DNA of 64,000 nucleotides from Gemmatimonadota bacterium. Lineage in GTDB: Bacteria; Gemmatimonadota; Gemmatimonadetes; Longimicrobiales; Gaopeijiaceae. Both the position numbers and the translations under genes were made by a program. This document shows, one piece after another, positions 1 to 8,819 of this stretch (the stretch's first letter is position 1; each line of letters starts with the position of its first letter). The DNA lies in the NCBI GenBank assembly GCA_028874905.1, contig JAPPGZ010000081.1, forward strand, positions 1 through 64,000, written 5' to 3'. Under the pieces are notes generated by a model that ran no database searches, was not told the DNA's origin, and was given only the letters and a program-made list of their open reading frames with translations.

Positions 1-46
<46 letters not shown>

Positions 47-57
47 GTGAGATCTTT

Positions 58-86
58 AAGTTATGGAATCTCATTATGGGGGTCAA
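58..86 (-). promoter_or_regulatory. Possible sigma-70-type promoter of the tRNA
   Basis: On the minus strand, TTGACC (86-81) is followed after 15-17 bases by CATAAC or TAACTT (65-58), about 12 bases upstream of the tRNA. The -35 hexamer is good and the -10 is weak. The assignment rests only on these matches and on the position directly upstream of a stable RNA. Confidence 0.4.
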
Positions 87-153
87 CGGCCCCTGGGAGA
101 CCAGCCCGGCCCCTCGCCGCTCTCGGTGCTCGCGTGGGTTTATCCACGGACTC

Positions 154-1146
154 CTACGCTCCCCTGGTCTCCAGTCGTCTGCAGTACCAGTCGATCCACC
201 CGTTCGAGAAGCTCCACACCTTCGCCCGCCGGGTAATGATCTCGACTTCGCGACGCGTCATCTTGGTCTCCCGCTTCAGAACCTTCGGGTTGGCGCGGCT
301 GATGGCGAGGGTGCGCACGGCGAAGAGCAGCGGGAGCAGGCAGAACAGCCGCACCCTGTGATTCGGGCGGGGGATCAGGCGGATGTAGGCGCGCGCTGCC
401 GCCAGATGGCGATCCGCCTTCCGCACCAGCCTGTCCAGGACCGCCATGGCAGCGTTCCGGTTGGCCGGCTCGAAGAGCTCGTCGGGACGAATGCGAGTAT
501 CGGGAAGGAACGCGGTCGGAACGTACACCCATCCCCGGTCCCGGTCCTCATGAAGGCCCCTGATCACGTTGACCGTCTGAAGGGCCAGGCCGAATTCGCG
601 CCCGAGCTCCATCATGCGCGTCCGCTCGCCCCGCAGCCGGAGGCGAAGCGCGAAGAGTTCCGTCAGCAGGTATCCCACCCTCCCGGCCACCTCGTGCATG
701 TAGTCGTCGAGATCCGCCTCGTCCTGGAACATCGATCCCCTCTCGGTCCAGCGGGCCATTCCCGCACTCGACTCCCGGACCCGCCTCACCACGATGTCCC
801 GCGCCTCGGGGGCGAGGCGCTCGAGTCCGTCCAGAACCGTGGCCGCCTGCCGAGCGACCAGGGCGTCCGGTGTCGCCTCGCGGGCCTCTTCGAGTCGTCC
901 GGCGAAGGTAGCACGGTCACCCTGTCCCTCGAGCACGCTTCGCCATTCCTTCAGGAGGCCTATCTTCTCGTCGTCCCCGAGTTCCTGGTTGTCCTCCAGG
1001 TAATCGGAAACGCGGAGGAGAAGGTAGGCGACCATGACTTCCTCCCGAAGCGGCGGGGGAAGCAAGTCGATGCCCACGGCGAAGGTGCGGCTCGACTGTA
1101 CCAGAAGCTCTTGAAGCGTGGCCACGCAAACAAATGTATCCCGCAT
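154..1146 (-). CDS. Squalene/phytoene synthase family protein
   Basis: This predicted protein of about 330 aa belongs to the trans-isoprenyl diphosphate head-to-head synthases, which make squalene or phytoene from two prenyl diphosphates. The first aspartate-rich motif DYLED is at residues 48-52. The second lies near 190-210 (NVIRGLHEDRDRGWVYVP), where the family usually has D-x-x-E-D but this protein has G at the first Asp. The N-terminal SRTFA substrate motif is present. The start at 1146 matches family length; an upstream in-frame ATG at 1227 would add residues unlike the family. The product (squalene or phytoene) cannot be told. The gene is divergent from the pterin dehydratase gene. Confidence 0.82.
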   Translation of the reverse strand: MRDTFVCVATLQELLVQSSRTFAVGIDLLPPPLREEVMVAYLLLRVSDYLEDNQELGDDEKIGLLKEWRSVLEGQGDRATFAGRLEEAREATPDALVARQAATVLDGLERLAPEARDIVVRRVRESSAGMARWTERGSMFQDEADLDDYMHEVAGRVGYLLTELFALRLRLRGERTRMMELGREFGLALQTVNVIRGLHEDRDRGWVYVPTAFLPDTRIRPDELFEPANRNAAMAVLDRLVRKADRHLAAARAYIRLIPRPNHRVRLFCLLPLLFAVRTLAISRANPKVLKRETKMTRREVEIITRRAKVWSFSNGWIDWYCRRLETRGA

Positions 1147-1238
1147 CGTGCGACGGTCCAACCATGGCGTTAGGTTAGTAGTCGAAGTGGAACATATGGT
1201 TGGGTCGTCCAGAGGGCCGTGAATCACCGTGGGGACCG

Positions 1239-1529
1239 ATGGCAGATAAGCTCTCCCCGAGCCAGATCGAGGAATGGACCGCTGCGCATTCCAGGTGGAA
1301 GTTCAAGGACAACGGGATACGCAAGCACTACACGTTCCCCTCGTTCCGCAGCGCCATCGTGTTCGTCAACCGGGTCGCAACGATCGCTGACGAGGAGGGT
1401 CACCACCCGGATATCCAGATCCGGTACGACCGCGTGTCTCTCCACCTCTGGTCGCACGACGCCGGGGGCGTGACCGAGCGGGATCTCAAGCTGGCGGAGC
1501 GAATCGACTTCGCAACTTCGGCCCGCTAG
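1239..1529 (+). CDS. phhB: 4a-hydroxytetrahydrobiopterin dehydratase (pterin-4-alpha-carbinolamine dehydratase)
   Basis: This 96-aa protein is of the PCD/DCoH type. It dehydrates 4a-hydroxytetrahydropterin after aromatic amino acid hydroxylation, although many bacterial copies have other or unknown roles. The signature E-E-G-H-H-P-D-I is near residues 51-58, followed by the downstream Tyr, His-Leu-Trp and Asp positions of the family. The start at 1239 (MADKLSP) matches usual family length; an in-frame start at 1200 is less likely. Only 11 bases separate it from the RND pump gene downstream. No phenylalanine hydroxylase gene is visible nearby. Confidence 0.9.
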   Translation: MADKLSPSQIEEWTAAHSRWKFKDNGIRKHYTFPSFRSAIVFVNRVATIADEEGHHPDIQIRYDRVSLHLWSHDAGGVTERDLKLAERIDFATSAR

Positions 1530-1540
1530 GGGCAAACCCA

Positions 1541-4500
1541 TTGGCTGACTCCGGGTCGCGTGACGGCCGCGTGACGGGCGGCGGCGGTCCGATAGGCTTC
1601 ATGGCGAGGAATGGCGTTGCCGCCAATGTCCTCATGCTGTTCCTGCTCCTGGCCGGCCTCGGGGCGGCGAGCAATCTGGTTCAGGAGGTCCTGCCCGACT
1701 TCTCTCTGGAACGGGTTCAGATCGTGGTGCCTTACCCGGGGGCGGCCCCGCAGGAGGTGGAGGAGTCCATCGTTCGCCGGATCGAGGAGGAGATCCGTGC
1801 GGTGGACGGGCTGCAGCGCATGGAATCGACGGCTGCCGAGGGGCTCGGGACCGTCGTCGTCGAGTTCAGGTCGGGAACGGACATCAATCGCGCCCTGAAC
1901 GACGTCAAGGCCCGGGTCGACCGCATCCCGAGCTTTCCGGCCGGCGCCGAGCGGCCCGAGGTGCGCGAAATCACGAGTCGCCAGAGCGTGATCCGGCTCC
2001 TCGTTCACGGCGACGTCCCGGAGCGCACGCTTAAGGAGTTGGCGTACGGTATCGAAGAGGGGATCTCCTCCCTCCCGGAAGTCTCCCTGGCCGAGACCAG
2101 CGGCGCGAGAAGGTACGAGATCTCCATCGAGGTGCCGCTCAGGCACCTGAGGGCCCTTGGATTGACGCTGGACGATGTCGCTTTCGCCGTGAGGCAGGGA
2201 TCCCTCGAGCTGTCCGCGGGCATGGTGTCGACCGCCAACGAGGAAGTGCTGGTCAGGACGCTGGGACAGAACTACGACCAGGCCGACTTCGAGGACATCG
2301 TCGTCCTGACGCGCCCGGATGGCACAGCGGTTCGGCTGGGCGAGATCGCAACCGTACGGGACGGATTCGCGGATTCCGATCTCAGCGTGCACTACAACGG
2401 ACATCCGGCGGTTCGGGTGGACGTGTTTCGCACCTCCGAGGAACAGGTGCTGGATATCGCGCGAGTGGTGAACGACTACCTGGCGGCAGAAGTCGTGCCG
2501 GCGCTCCCGGAAGGCACCGGGATCGCGGTATGGAAGGACGACTCGGAGGAGGTGGGGGGACGCCTGGGCCTCATGATCGAGAACGCGCTGCTTGGATTGG
2601 CGCTCGTTTTCCTTTGCCTCGCGCTCTTCCTCGAGATCCGGCTGGCCGTGTGGGTTGCCGTGGGGCTGGCGGTCGCGTTCACCGGGACCTTTCTGGTGAT
2701 GGGGCTGCTGGGCATCTCGATCAACATGTTCTCGCTGATGGCGCTCGTGCTTGCACTGGGCATTGTCGTGGACGACGCGATCGTAGTGGGCGAAAGCGTC
2801 TTCACCGAGCGGGAACGCGGTGCCCGGGGCATCACGGCGGCGGTCAGGGGCGCGCGCCTGGTCAGCGGCCCGGTCATCTTCTCGGTTCTCACCACGGTTA
2901 CGGCATTCGCGGCGCTGCTGCCGGCTCCGGGACCCCAGGGGAAGCTCGGCCGGAGCATCCCCATCGTCGTCATCGTGGTCCTTTTCCTTTCGCTGGTCGA
3001 GTCGCTGCTCGTCCTGCCGAACCACCTGTCACACCTGAAGAGCGCGACGGAAAACGCGCGCAACCGGCTGTCCCGACTGCTCCGCAGCATCCAGCGGGCC
3101 ACCGACGGGCTCCTCAAGCGGATTACAGAAGGCCCATTGGATCGGGGGCTGCGATTCGCGGTCGATCAACCGCTGGTCGTAATGGCTTCCGCAACGGCAC
3201 TGCTTGTCCTCTCCGGAGCCGTCGTCGCCTCGGGCATCGTCCCCAACCAGTTCCTCACCCCCATTGAGGGAGAGGTCGTCTCCGCCAACGTGGAGATGCC
3301 CGCGGGTACGCCCGGCGAACGGACGGCGGCGGTGCTCGGGGAACTCGAAGCGGCGGGAAGGCGGGCGGCCGGAAGGCTGGAGGAGGATCACGTCGGCGAC
3401 GGGGAGACGCTGGCATACGACGTCGCGGTCACCGTGGGCGAGCCGGCCACGCTCTACGATCCACTGGCCGGAGACGAGGTCAGTGCACCACGCGGCCACG
3501 TGGGAGCCGTGCAATTCAAGTTGACGGGGTGGGAGCAACACGGTATTGCCGCTTCGACCTTCGAGAGGGTGTGGCGCGAAGAAGCGGGCACGTTCCCCGG
3601 GGCCGAGTCGGTGTCGATTTCCTCGAACCTGCTGGGGCTGGGGCTGCCGGTCCACTTCGAGCTTTCGCATCCGAACGCCGAGCGCCTGGGTATAGTAGCG
3701 GACGCGTTCACCACCGAAGTTGCCGCCCTGGACGGTGTATTCGATGTCCGGAACAACCTCGACGAGGGATACCGGGAGCTTCAGCTCGAACTGGAGCCGG
3801 GAGCCCGAACACTGAACCTGACCCTGGACAGCTTCGCGGGGCAGGTGCGCTCCGCAATCTTCGGATCGGAAGCGCTGAGGGTGCAGAGGGGCCGGGAAGA
3901 CATGCGGGTCTACGTCCGGCTTCCGGAGGACGAGCGCAACTCGCCGGCCGACATCGAGCACTACCTCGTGCGGACTCCCGGCGGCGAGCTGCCTCTGGCC
4001 CAGGTGGCATCCGCGCGGTTTGCCAGGTCGGCCGCCACCATACATCGGGTCGACGGCCGCCGTGCCGTTACGGTGACCGCCGATATCGATCCCCGGCTCA
4101 CATCGGCTGCGCAGGCCAACCGGAGCGTGGACAACGACCTCCTCCCGCGCCTGATTGAGGAGCACCCCGGACTGGAACACACCATCGGAGGTCTGCGAAA
4201 GGACCAGGAGCACGCCTACTCCGTGCTGAGCCGGTCGCTCTTCCTGGCGCTGCTCGTCATGTACGCACTGATGGCAATCCCCTTCGGTTCCTACTCGCAG
4301 CCGCTCATCGTGATGGCCGCAGTGCCGCTGGGAGCGATCGGCGCCCTGGCCGGACACATGCTGCTGGGTCTCAGCTGGGGCCTCTGGTCGCTCTACGGAC
4401 TGATCGGCGTCTTCGGCGTGGTCGTGAACGACTCGCTGATCATGATCAAGTCCATCAACGATCTGCGGGACTCCGGAATGTCACCGCGCGATGCGGTCAT

Positions 4501-4750
4501 CGCCGGGGGCAAGGGCCGCTTTCGCCCCATCCTGCTGACGTCGCTGACCACGTTTCTGGGGGTGTCCCCGATTGTCTTCGAGAGCAGCACCTACGCGCAG
4601 CACCTGGTGCCTCTCGCGACCTCGGTGGGGTTCGGCGTACTGATTGCGACGTTTCTGCTGATGCTGGTCGTGCCGGCCCTCGCGATGCTGAACTACAATG
4701 TCGTGGGGTGGATCGGCGAGCGGCGGGCGAGAGCCGTGCTGCCGCAATAG
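1541..4750 (+). CDS. RND-family efflux transporter permease (AcrB/MdtB-like)
   Basis: This large inner-membrane protein (about 1069 aa) has the duplicated RND plan: a first transmembrane helix near residues 23-43, a large periplasmic loop, a helix bundle near 335-500, then a second copy of the arrangement. The two adjacent TM4 Asp residues of the proton relay are present (VVDDAIVVGES). The matching TM10 site reads GVVVNDSLIM, so Asn stands where AcrB has the relay Lys, as in a known subgroup of orphan RND pumps. The start is a TTG at 1541, giving the usual GPIxxMARN leader. No membrane-fusion or TolC gene is adjacent. Substrate unknown. Confidence 0.93.
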   Translation: MADSGSRDGRVTGGGGPIGFMARNGVAANVLMLFLLLAGLGAASNLVQEVLPDFSLERVQIVVPYPGAAPQEVEESIVRRIEEEIRAVDGLQRMESTAAEGLGTVVVEFRSGTDINRALNDVKARVDRIPSFPAGAERPEVREITSRQSVIRLLVHGDVPERTLKELAYGIEEGISSLPEVSLAETSGARRYEISIEVPLRHLRALGLTLDDVAFAVRQGSLELSAGMVSTANEEVLVRTLGQNYDQADFEDIVVLTRPDGTAVRLGEIATVRDGFADSDLSVHYNGHPAVRVDVFRTSEEQVLDIARVVNDYLAAEVVPALPEGTGIAVWKDDSEEVGGRLGLMIENALLGLALVFLCLALFLEIRLAVWVAVGLAVAFTGTFLVMGLLGISINMFSLMALVLALGIVVDDAIVVGESVFTERERGARGITAAVRGARLVSGPVIFSVLTTVTAFAALLPAPGPQGKLGRSIPIVVIVVLFLSLVESLLVLPNHLSHLKSATENARNRLSRLLRSIQRATDGLLKRITEGPLDRGLRFAVDQPLVVMASATALLVLSGAVVASGIVPNQFLTPIEGEVVSANVEMPAGTPGERTAAVLGELEAAGRRAAGRLEEDHVGDGETLAYDVAVTVGEPATLYDPLAGDEVSAPRGHVGAVQFKLTGWEQHGIAASTFERVWREEAGTFPGAESVSISSNLLGLGLPVHFELSHPNAERLGIVADAFTTEVAALDGVFDVRNNLDEGYRELQLELEPGARTLNLTLDSFAGQVRSAIFGSEALRVQRGREDMRVYVRLPEDERNSPADIEHYLVRTPGGELPLAQVASARFARSAATIHRVDGRRAVTVTADIDPRLTSAAQANRSVDNDLLPRLIEEHPGLEHTIGGLRKDQEHAYSVLSRSLFLALLVMYALMAIPFGSYSQPLIVMAAVPLGAIGALAGHMLLGLSWGLWSLYGLIGVFGVVVNDSLIMIKSINDLRDSGMSPRDAVIAGGKGRFRPILLTSLTTFLGVSPIVFESSTYAQHLVPLATSVGFGVLIATFLLMLVVPALAMLNYNVVGWIGERRARAVLPQ

Positions 4751-4772
4751 GTATCTCGTGGGCGCTTCGTAA

Positions 4773-4789
4773 CGCCCGGGTGCCGGGCG
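4773..4789. terminator. Hairpin between convergent genes, possible bidirectional terminator
   Basis: CGCCCGG (4773-4779) and CCGGGCG (4783-4789) form a 7-bp perfect stem with a 3-base loop. It lies between the RND gene stop (4750) and the convergent aminotransferase stop (4791). A clear T-tract is absent on both strands, so intrinsic termination is only suggested by position and stem. Confidence 0.35.
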
Positions 4790-4790
4790 C

Positions 4791-6104
4791 CTACCTCGTT
4801 GCCTCGGCCGTGATCGCGGATACCAGCACTTCCAGTCCCGCTTCGAGTTCCCGCCCGCTGATCGTGGCGGGCGGTGTCAGCTCGACCACCTCGCCGCGGG
4901 CTCCGGCGGGCAACACGATCAGCCCGCGGTCAAGCGCGCTCTTCGCAACCGCCGCGGCCAGGCCCATGTCTGCGGTGTCGGCGGCATCTGTCCGCGCTGG
5001 CCCCGGCACGCGCAGCTCCACACCCAGCATGAGCCCCCTTCCCCGCACCTCTCGCACTTCTTCGCGACCAGCCAGCGTCGCCGTCAGGTAGTCGAGGGCA
5101 CAGCTCCCGAGTCGGCGCGCGCGCCCGGACAGGTCCTCCGTCTCCAGCGCCGCCAGGAAGCCCAGGCCCGCGGCGCAACCGAGGGGATGGCCCTGAAACG
5201 TGCTCGTGTGCACGGCCTCGCCCGATGACGGCGGCCACGCGTCCATGACCTCACGGGGCCCGCAGCAGGCCGACAGCGGCATGCCGCCGCCGAGGGCCTT
5301 TCCCAGGCACACCAGGTCGGGCACGACCCGGTCGTGATCGCAAGCCAGGAGATCGCCCGTCCGCCCCATTCCCGTGAAGATCTCGTCGGCGACCAATAGC
5401 GCGCCTCCCGCCCGGACAAGCTCCGCCAGCTGCGCCAGGAACCCCGAAGGCGGTATGCGCACGCCCGCCCTGCCCTGGATCGGCTCAACGAGCACGGCCC
5501 CGATCGGGACCGCTGCCTGGCCGGAGAGCAGGGTGTCGATTTCGCTCAGCACACCCTCGGCCGCGCCAACCGACGACGGGAATCGCACGAAGTGCACGTG
5601 ATCGGCCAGGCGATTCGTGAACGGACGCCGAAAGTGCTCCCGGTGGGTCGTCGCCAGGGCTCCGAGCGTGAGCCCGTGGTAGCCGCCCTCGAAGGCGATG
5701 ATTCCGTGCCGGCCGGTGGCGAGCTGGGCGGTCTTGAGCGCGGCTTCCACGGCATCCGATCCGCTGAGGCCCAGGATGGTACGCGTGTCGGGCCAGGGCA
5801 TCAGCGCCGCGAGCGCCTCGAGCAACTCCACCTTCACAGCCGGTGGATGAATGTCGCCCATGCCGTGGATCAACCGGCCGGCCTGGGCCGCGATCCGCTC
5901 GGCGACCAACGGATGGCGGTGCCCGGCCAGGGCGACGCCAAAGGCACCGGTGAAGTCCAGGTACGTGTTTCCGGCAGCGTCCCGGACGGTTGCGCCCTCG
6001 GCGTCGGTCCAGAAGGGCGGCGGGGGCCGCAGGAAAGTGACGTTCCTGGACTCGACCCCGCTCAGGCGCTCCGCCAGGTCCCGGTTTGCCGAGTCAGTGG
6101 GCAA
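4791..6104 (-). CDS. Class III (omega) aminotransferase, PLP-dependent
   Basis: This is a 437-aa fold-type I aminotransferase related to acetylornithine, 4-aminobutyrate and diaminobutyrate aminotransferases. Visible features are the glycine-rich SGSDAVEAALK cofactor region, FEGGYHG, the PLP-phosphate site VADEIFTGMGRTG, and the Schiff-base lysine in CLGKALGGGMPLS. The later TFQGHPLGCAAGL segment is also typical. Its start overlaps the end of the antiporter gene by 11 bases, so it is the last gene of a minus-strand run from ligA through PolX and the antiporter. The amino donor cannot be assigned from sequence. Confidence 0.88.
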   Translation of the reverse strand: MPTDSANRDLAERLSGVESRNVTFLRPPPPFWTDAEGATVRDAAGNTYLDFTGAFGVALAGHRHPLVAERIAAQAGRLIHGMGDIHPPAVKVELLEALAALMPWPDTRTILGLSGSDAVEAALKTAQLATGRHGIIAFEGGYHGLTLGALATTHREHFRRPFTNRLADHVHFVRFPSSVGAAEGVLSEIDTLLSGQAAVPIGAVLVEPIQGRAGVRIPPSGFLAQLAELVRAGGALLVADEIFTGMGRTGDLLACDHDRVVPDLVCLGKALGGGMPLSACCGPREVMDAWPPSSGEAVHTSTFQGHPLGCAAGLGFLAALETEDLSGRARRLGSCALDYLTATLAGREEVREVRGRGLMLGVELRVPGPARTDAADTADMGLAAAVAKSALDRGLIVLPAGARGEVVELTPPATISGRELEAGLEVLVSAITAEATR

Positions 6105-7065
6105 GGCCGATCCAGACCATGCACCCGCCGTAGGCCACGAGGAGGAGCAGCCCCTCCGAGCGCCTCACTTTTCGGGCGCTGGCCGCCACGGGCCATACAA
6201 GCAGCGACAGCAGGAGCACCGCGGGAAGTTCCGTGGTGAGGACCGTGCCCTCGATCTCGAAGCCCTGGACCAGTGCGGAGCCCCCCATGACCGCCGTCAG
6301 ATTGAAGATGTTCGACCCGATGATGTTCCCCACCGCGACATCCGCGTGCTTCCGGGCGGCTGCCACCAGCGAAGTCACCAGCTCCGGCAGCGAGGTTCCG
6401 ATGGCAATCACGGTGGCCCCGATCACCATCTCGCTCGCGCCCAACGAGTCGACCAGGTAGGTCGCGCCAGTGATGATCGCCCGCCCCCCCAGTCCCAGAC
6501 CGATGGCTCCTGCCGCCACCAGACCGAGGTTGCCGATGCGGCTTGTCGCGTGCTCCTGATGATCCCCGTCGCGTGCAAGACCGACCTCGTCCAGGATGTC
6601 CGCGGCGTCCTCCTCGGTCGACACGAAGGTGATCGCCAGGTACACGGTCAGCAGCACGAGCAGCACCACGCCGTCGCCCCGGCTGACGCCGCCATCCATC
6701 ACGAACGGGAAGATCATGACCGTGATCAGGATCATGATCGGCACTTCGCGCGCGATCACGCGATCGGCCACCGCAACGGGCCGCAGGAGCGCGGTCGCGC
6801 CCAGGATGAGGCCGATGTTGGCAAGATTCGAGCCCAGAACGTTGCCCGCGGCCAGATTCCCCGCACCGTCGATGGCCGCCTGAACGCACACCACCAGCTC
6901 GGGCGCCGACGTTCCCAGCGACACGAGTGTGAGGCCGACTACCACCGGGCTGACGCCCATTTCCGATGCAATGCGCACGGAGCCGCGCACCAGCCATTCG
7001 GCACCGAAGTAGAGAGCGCCGAAGCCGCCGGTGAGGAACAGGAGGTTCGCGATCAGCTCGCTCAA
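6094..7065 (-). CDS. Calcium/sodium antiporter family protein (CaCA, YrbG-like)
   Basis: This 323-aa inner-membrane cation exchanger has two inverted alpha repeats. The first is GTSAPELVV ... GNVLGSNLANIGLIL (near residues 52-87) and the second GTSLPELVTSL ... GNIIGSNIFNLTAVMG (near 217-250). The paired acidic residues in GTSxPEL are the ion-binding glutamates of the family. About ten hydrophobic segments fit the usual topology. It overlaps the PolX-like gene stop by ATGA at 7062-7065 and the aminotransferase start by 11 bases, implying co-transcription. Exchange of Ca2+ for Na+ or H+ is inferred from family. Confidence 0.92.
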   Translation of the reverse strand: MSELIANLLFLTGGFGALYFGAEWLVRGSVRIASEMGVSPVVVGLTLVSLGTSAPELVVCVQAAIDGAGNLAAGNVLGSNLANIGLILGATALLRPVAVADRVIAREVPIMILITVMIFPFVMDGGVSRGDGVVLLVLLTVYLAITFVSTEEDAADILDEVGLARDGDHQEHATSRIGNLGLVAAGAIGLGLGGRAIITGATYLVDSLGASEMVIGATVIAIGTSLPELVTSLVAAARKHADVAVGNIIGSNIFNLTAVMGGSALVQGFEIEGTVLTTELPAVLLLSLLVWPVAASARKVRRSEGLLLLVAYGGCMVWIGLAH

Positions 7066-8816
7066 TCACTCCTCCGGCCAAGCCACTGCCTAAACGCCGA
7101 AAGCTCTGCAGCGTTTGCAATCTGAGCTGGTTGCAACCATCCCCTCCGAGCCTGGTCGATTCCGTACCGCATGTTGTCCAGCCGCGCCACCGAGTGCGCA
7201 TCGGAATTTACAACGACTCTAACGCCCAACTCACGGCACAGCCAAAGTCCCTGGTCGTCGAGGTCGAGGCGCCGGGGGCTGCCGTTGACCTCGACGGCGA
7301 CATCGAGGTCCCGGGCGGCCTCGAGCAGCGCCTTCAGGTCGAGAGGATAGGGATCGCGCCGCCCCAGTTTCCTTCCCGTGGGATGACAGAGGACATCGAC
7401 CAGCGGATTCTCCATCGCCCTGATGATACGGTCCGTCATTCGGCTCCGGGACATGGCAAAGGTGGAATGGACGGAGACGAGCACGATGTCCAGCGTCGCA
7501 AGCGTCTCGTCGGCGAGGTCGAGGGTGCCGTCGGGAAGGATGTCCACCTCGCAGCCCCGCAGGATGGCGATGCCGGGGAAGTCGCCTTGCACGCGCGCGA
7601 TCTCCGCAGCCTGCGCCCGGAGGGCGGCCGCATCCAGGCCGGGGACGACACCGGTCGACGGGGAATGGTCGGTCACGGCGATATAGCCGTATCCGCGCGC
7701 CGCTGCGGTCTCGACCATGGTTCGCAGGGTCGCGGCGCCGTCGCTCCATGTGGTGTGCAGGTGGAGATCGCCGCGAATGTCGTCCAGCGTGACGAGGGAT
7801 GGGAGGCCGCGCTCTGCGCGCTCGACCGTGACGCCGTCCTCCCGCAGCTCCGGGGGGATCCACGGGAGCCGAAGCCGTTCGTACATGGCGGCCTCACCGG
7901 GGGCGGGGCTCGCGTCGGTTACCGTCCCGCCGGCTCCGGCGATCCCCGTGGGGGTGATCTCCAGGCCGTAGCGACGCGCCCGGGCGGCCAGCGCGTCGAG
8001 ATAGGCCGGCGGACCGGTGAGGTGGTGGGCGACTGGATCCACTAGTCCACGGGGGACGGCCACCATCCGGATTCGTACGCCGTCCACCTCGACCGGGACC
8101 GGATTATCGCCCCTGTTCCCGTCCAGCCGCACTTGCGGACACTCGCACACCAGGTCCCAGAGGGCCTCGCACGACGCCGCGCAGACGATGTCGGTTGTAG
8201 CCACGATTTCGGTGCGCCGCCGGATGTCGCCGGCGACGCTCAATTCGACACCTCTTCCGCGCAGAAAGCCGGTCAGCCGCTCCACGGCCCTGTCCGCCTG
8301 TGAGAGTAGTGACTTGCCGCGCAGCGCACGTCGTGCCTCGAGGCTGCGACGAATGTGGCTCGCCACCGAGGGGCCAAAGCCGTCCAGCCCATGGATCGAC
8401 CGGCCTTCGAGTGCGGCTTCCAGTTTCTCGACCGAATCCACGCCTGCGTCCCAGAGCGTCCTGGCCCGCGTGGCGCCGACGCCGTCGACGCGCGTCAGAT
8501 CGAGCAGCCCACGCGGGATCCGGGCCCTGTAGTCCTCCAATCGCCTTGCCGAGCCGGTATGGACCAATTCACTCAGGAGTCCCGCCAGCCCCTTCCCGAT
8601 GCCGGGCACCCGGGTCAGATCGGAGCCGGACAGGATGATTTCCGCCAGTGAATGGTGGAAGCGCCGAATGACGGTGGCGGCGCGCCGGTAGTGGGCGACC
8701 CGATGCGAGTCATCCCCGTCCAGGGCCATCAGGTCTGCAAGCTCGGCGACCAGCCGCCCGATTTCGCCGTTGCCCAGCGACTGCCTGCCGACTTGCACAC
8801 CTCCCGTTTGGCGCAC
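7062..8816 (-). CDS. polX: PolX-like protein: helix-hairpin-helix, degenerate pol X palm and PHP domain
   Basis: The 584-aa protein has the bacterial PolX layout: 8-kDa/HhH region (about 1-165, VPGIGKGLAGLL), pol X palm (about 170-330), and a C-terminal PHP phosphoesterase domain (about 347-580). PHP metal motifs look intact: DLHLHTTWSDG (350-360), TDHS, GCEVDI, VHS, CHPTG and NSDAH (537-541). The palm is degraded: the D-x-D pair reads T-T-D (T207, D209), GS-x-R-R reads GDIRR, and the third Asp is replaced near R250. Polymerase activity is therefore doubtful while 3'-5' exonuclease or phosphatase chemistry may persist. It starts (GTG) 3 bases after ligA; a slightly later start is possible. 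Confidence 0.9.
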   Translation of the reverse strand: MRQTGGVQVGRQSLGNGEIGRLVAELADLMALDGDDSHRVAHYRRAATVIRRFHHSLAEIILSGSDLTRVPGIGKGLAGLLSELVHTGSARRLEDYRARIPRGLLDLTRVDGVGATRARTLWDAGVDSVEKLEAALEGRSIHGLDGFGPSVASHIRRSLEARRALRGKSLLSQADRAVERLTGFLRGRGVELSVAGDIRRRTEIVATTDIVCAASCEALWDLVCECPQVRLDGNRGDNPVPVEVDGVRIRMVAVPRGLVDPVAHHLTGPPAYLDALAARARRYGLEITPTGIAGAGGTVTDASPAPGEAAMYERLRLPWIPPELREDGVTVERAERGLPSLVTLDDIRGDLHLHTTWSDGAATLRTMVETAAARGYGYIAVTDHSPSTGVVPGLDAAALRAQAAEIARVQGDFPGIAILRGCEVDILPDGTLDLADETLATLDIVLVSVHSTFAMSRSRMTDRIIRAMENPLVDVLCHPTGRKLGRRDPYPLDLKALLEAARDLDVAVEVNGSPRRLDLDDQGLWLCRELGVRVVVNSDAHSVARLDNMRYGIDQARRGWLQPAQIANAAELSAFRQWLGRRSD

Positions 8817-8819
8817 GTC

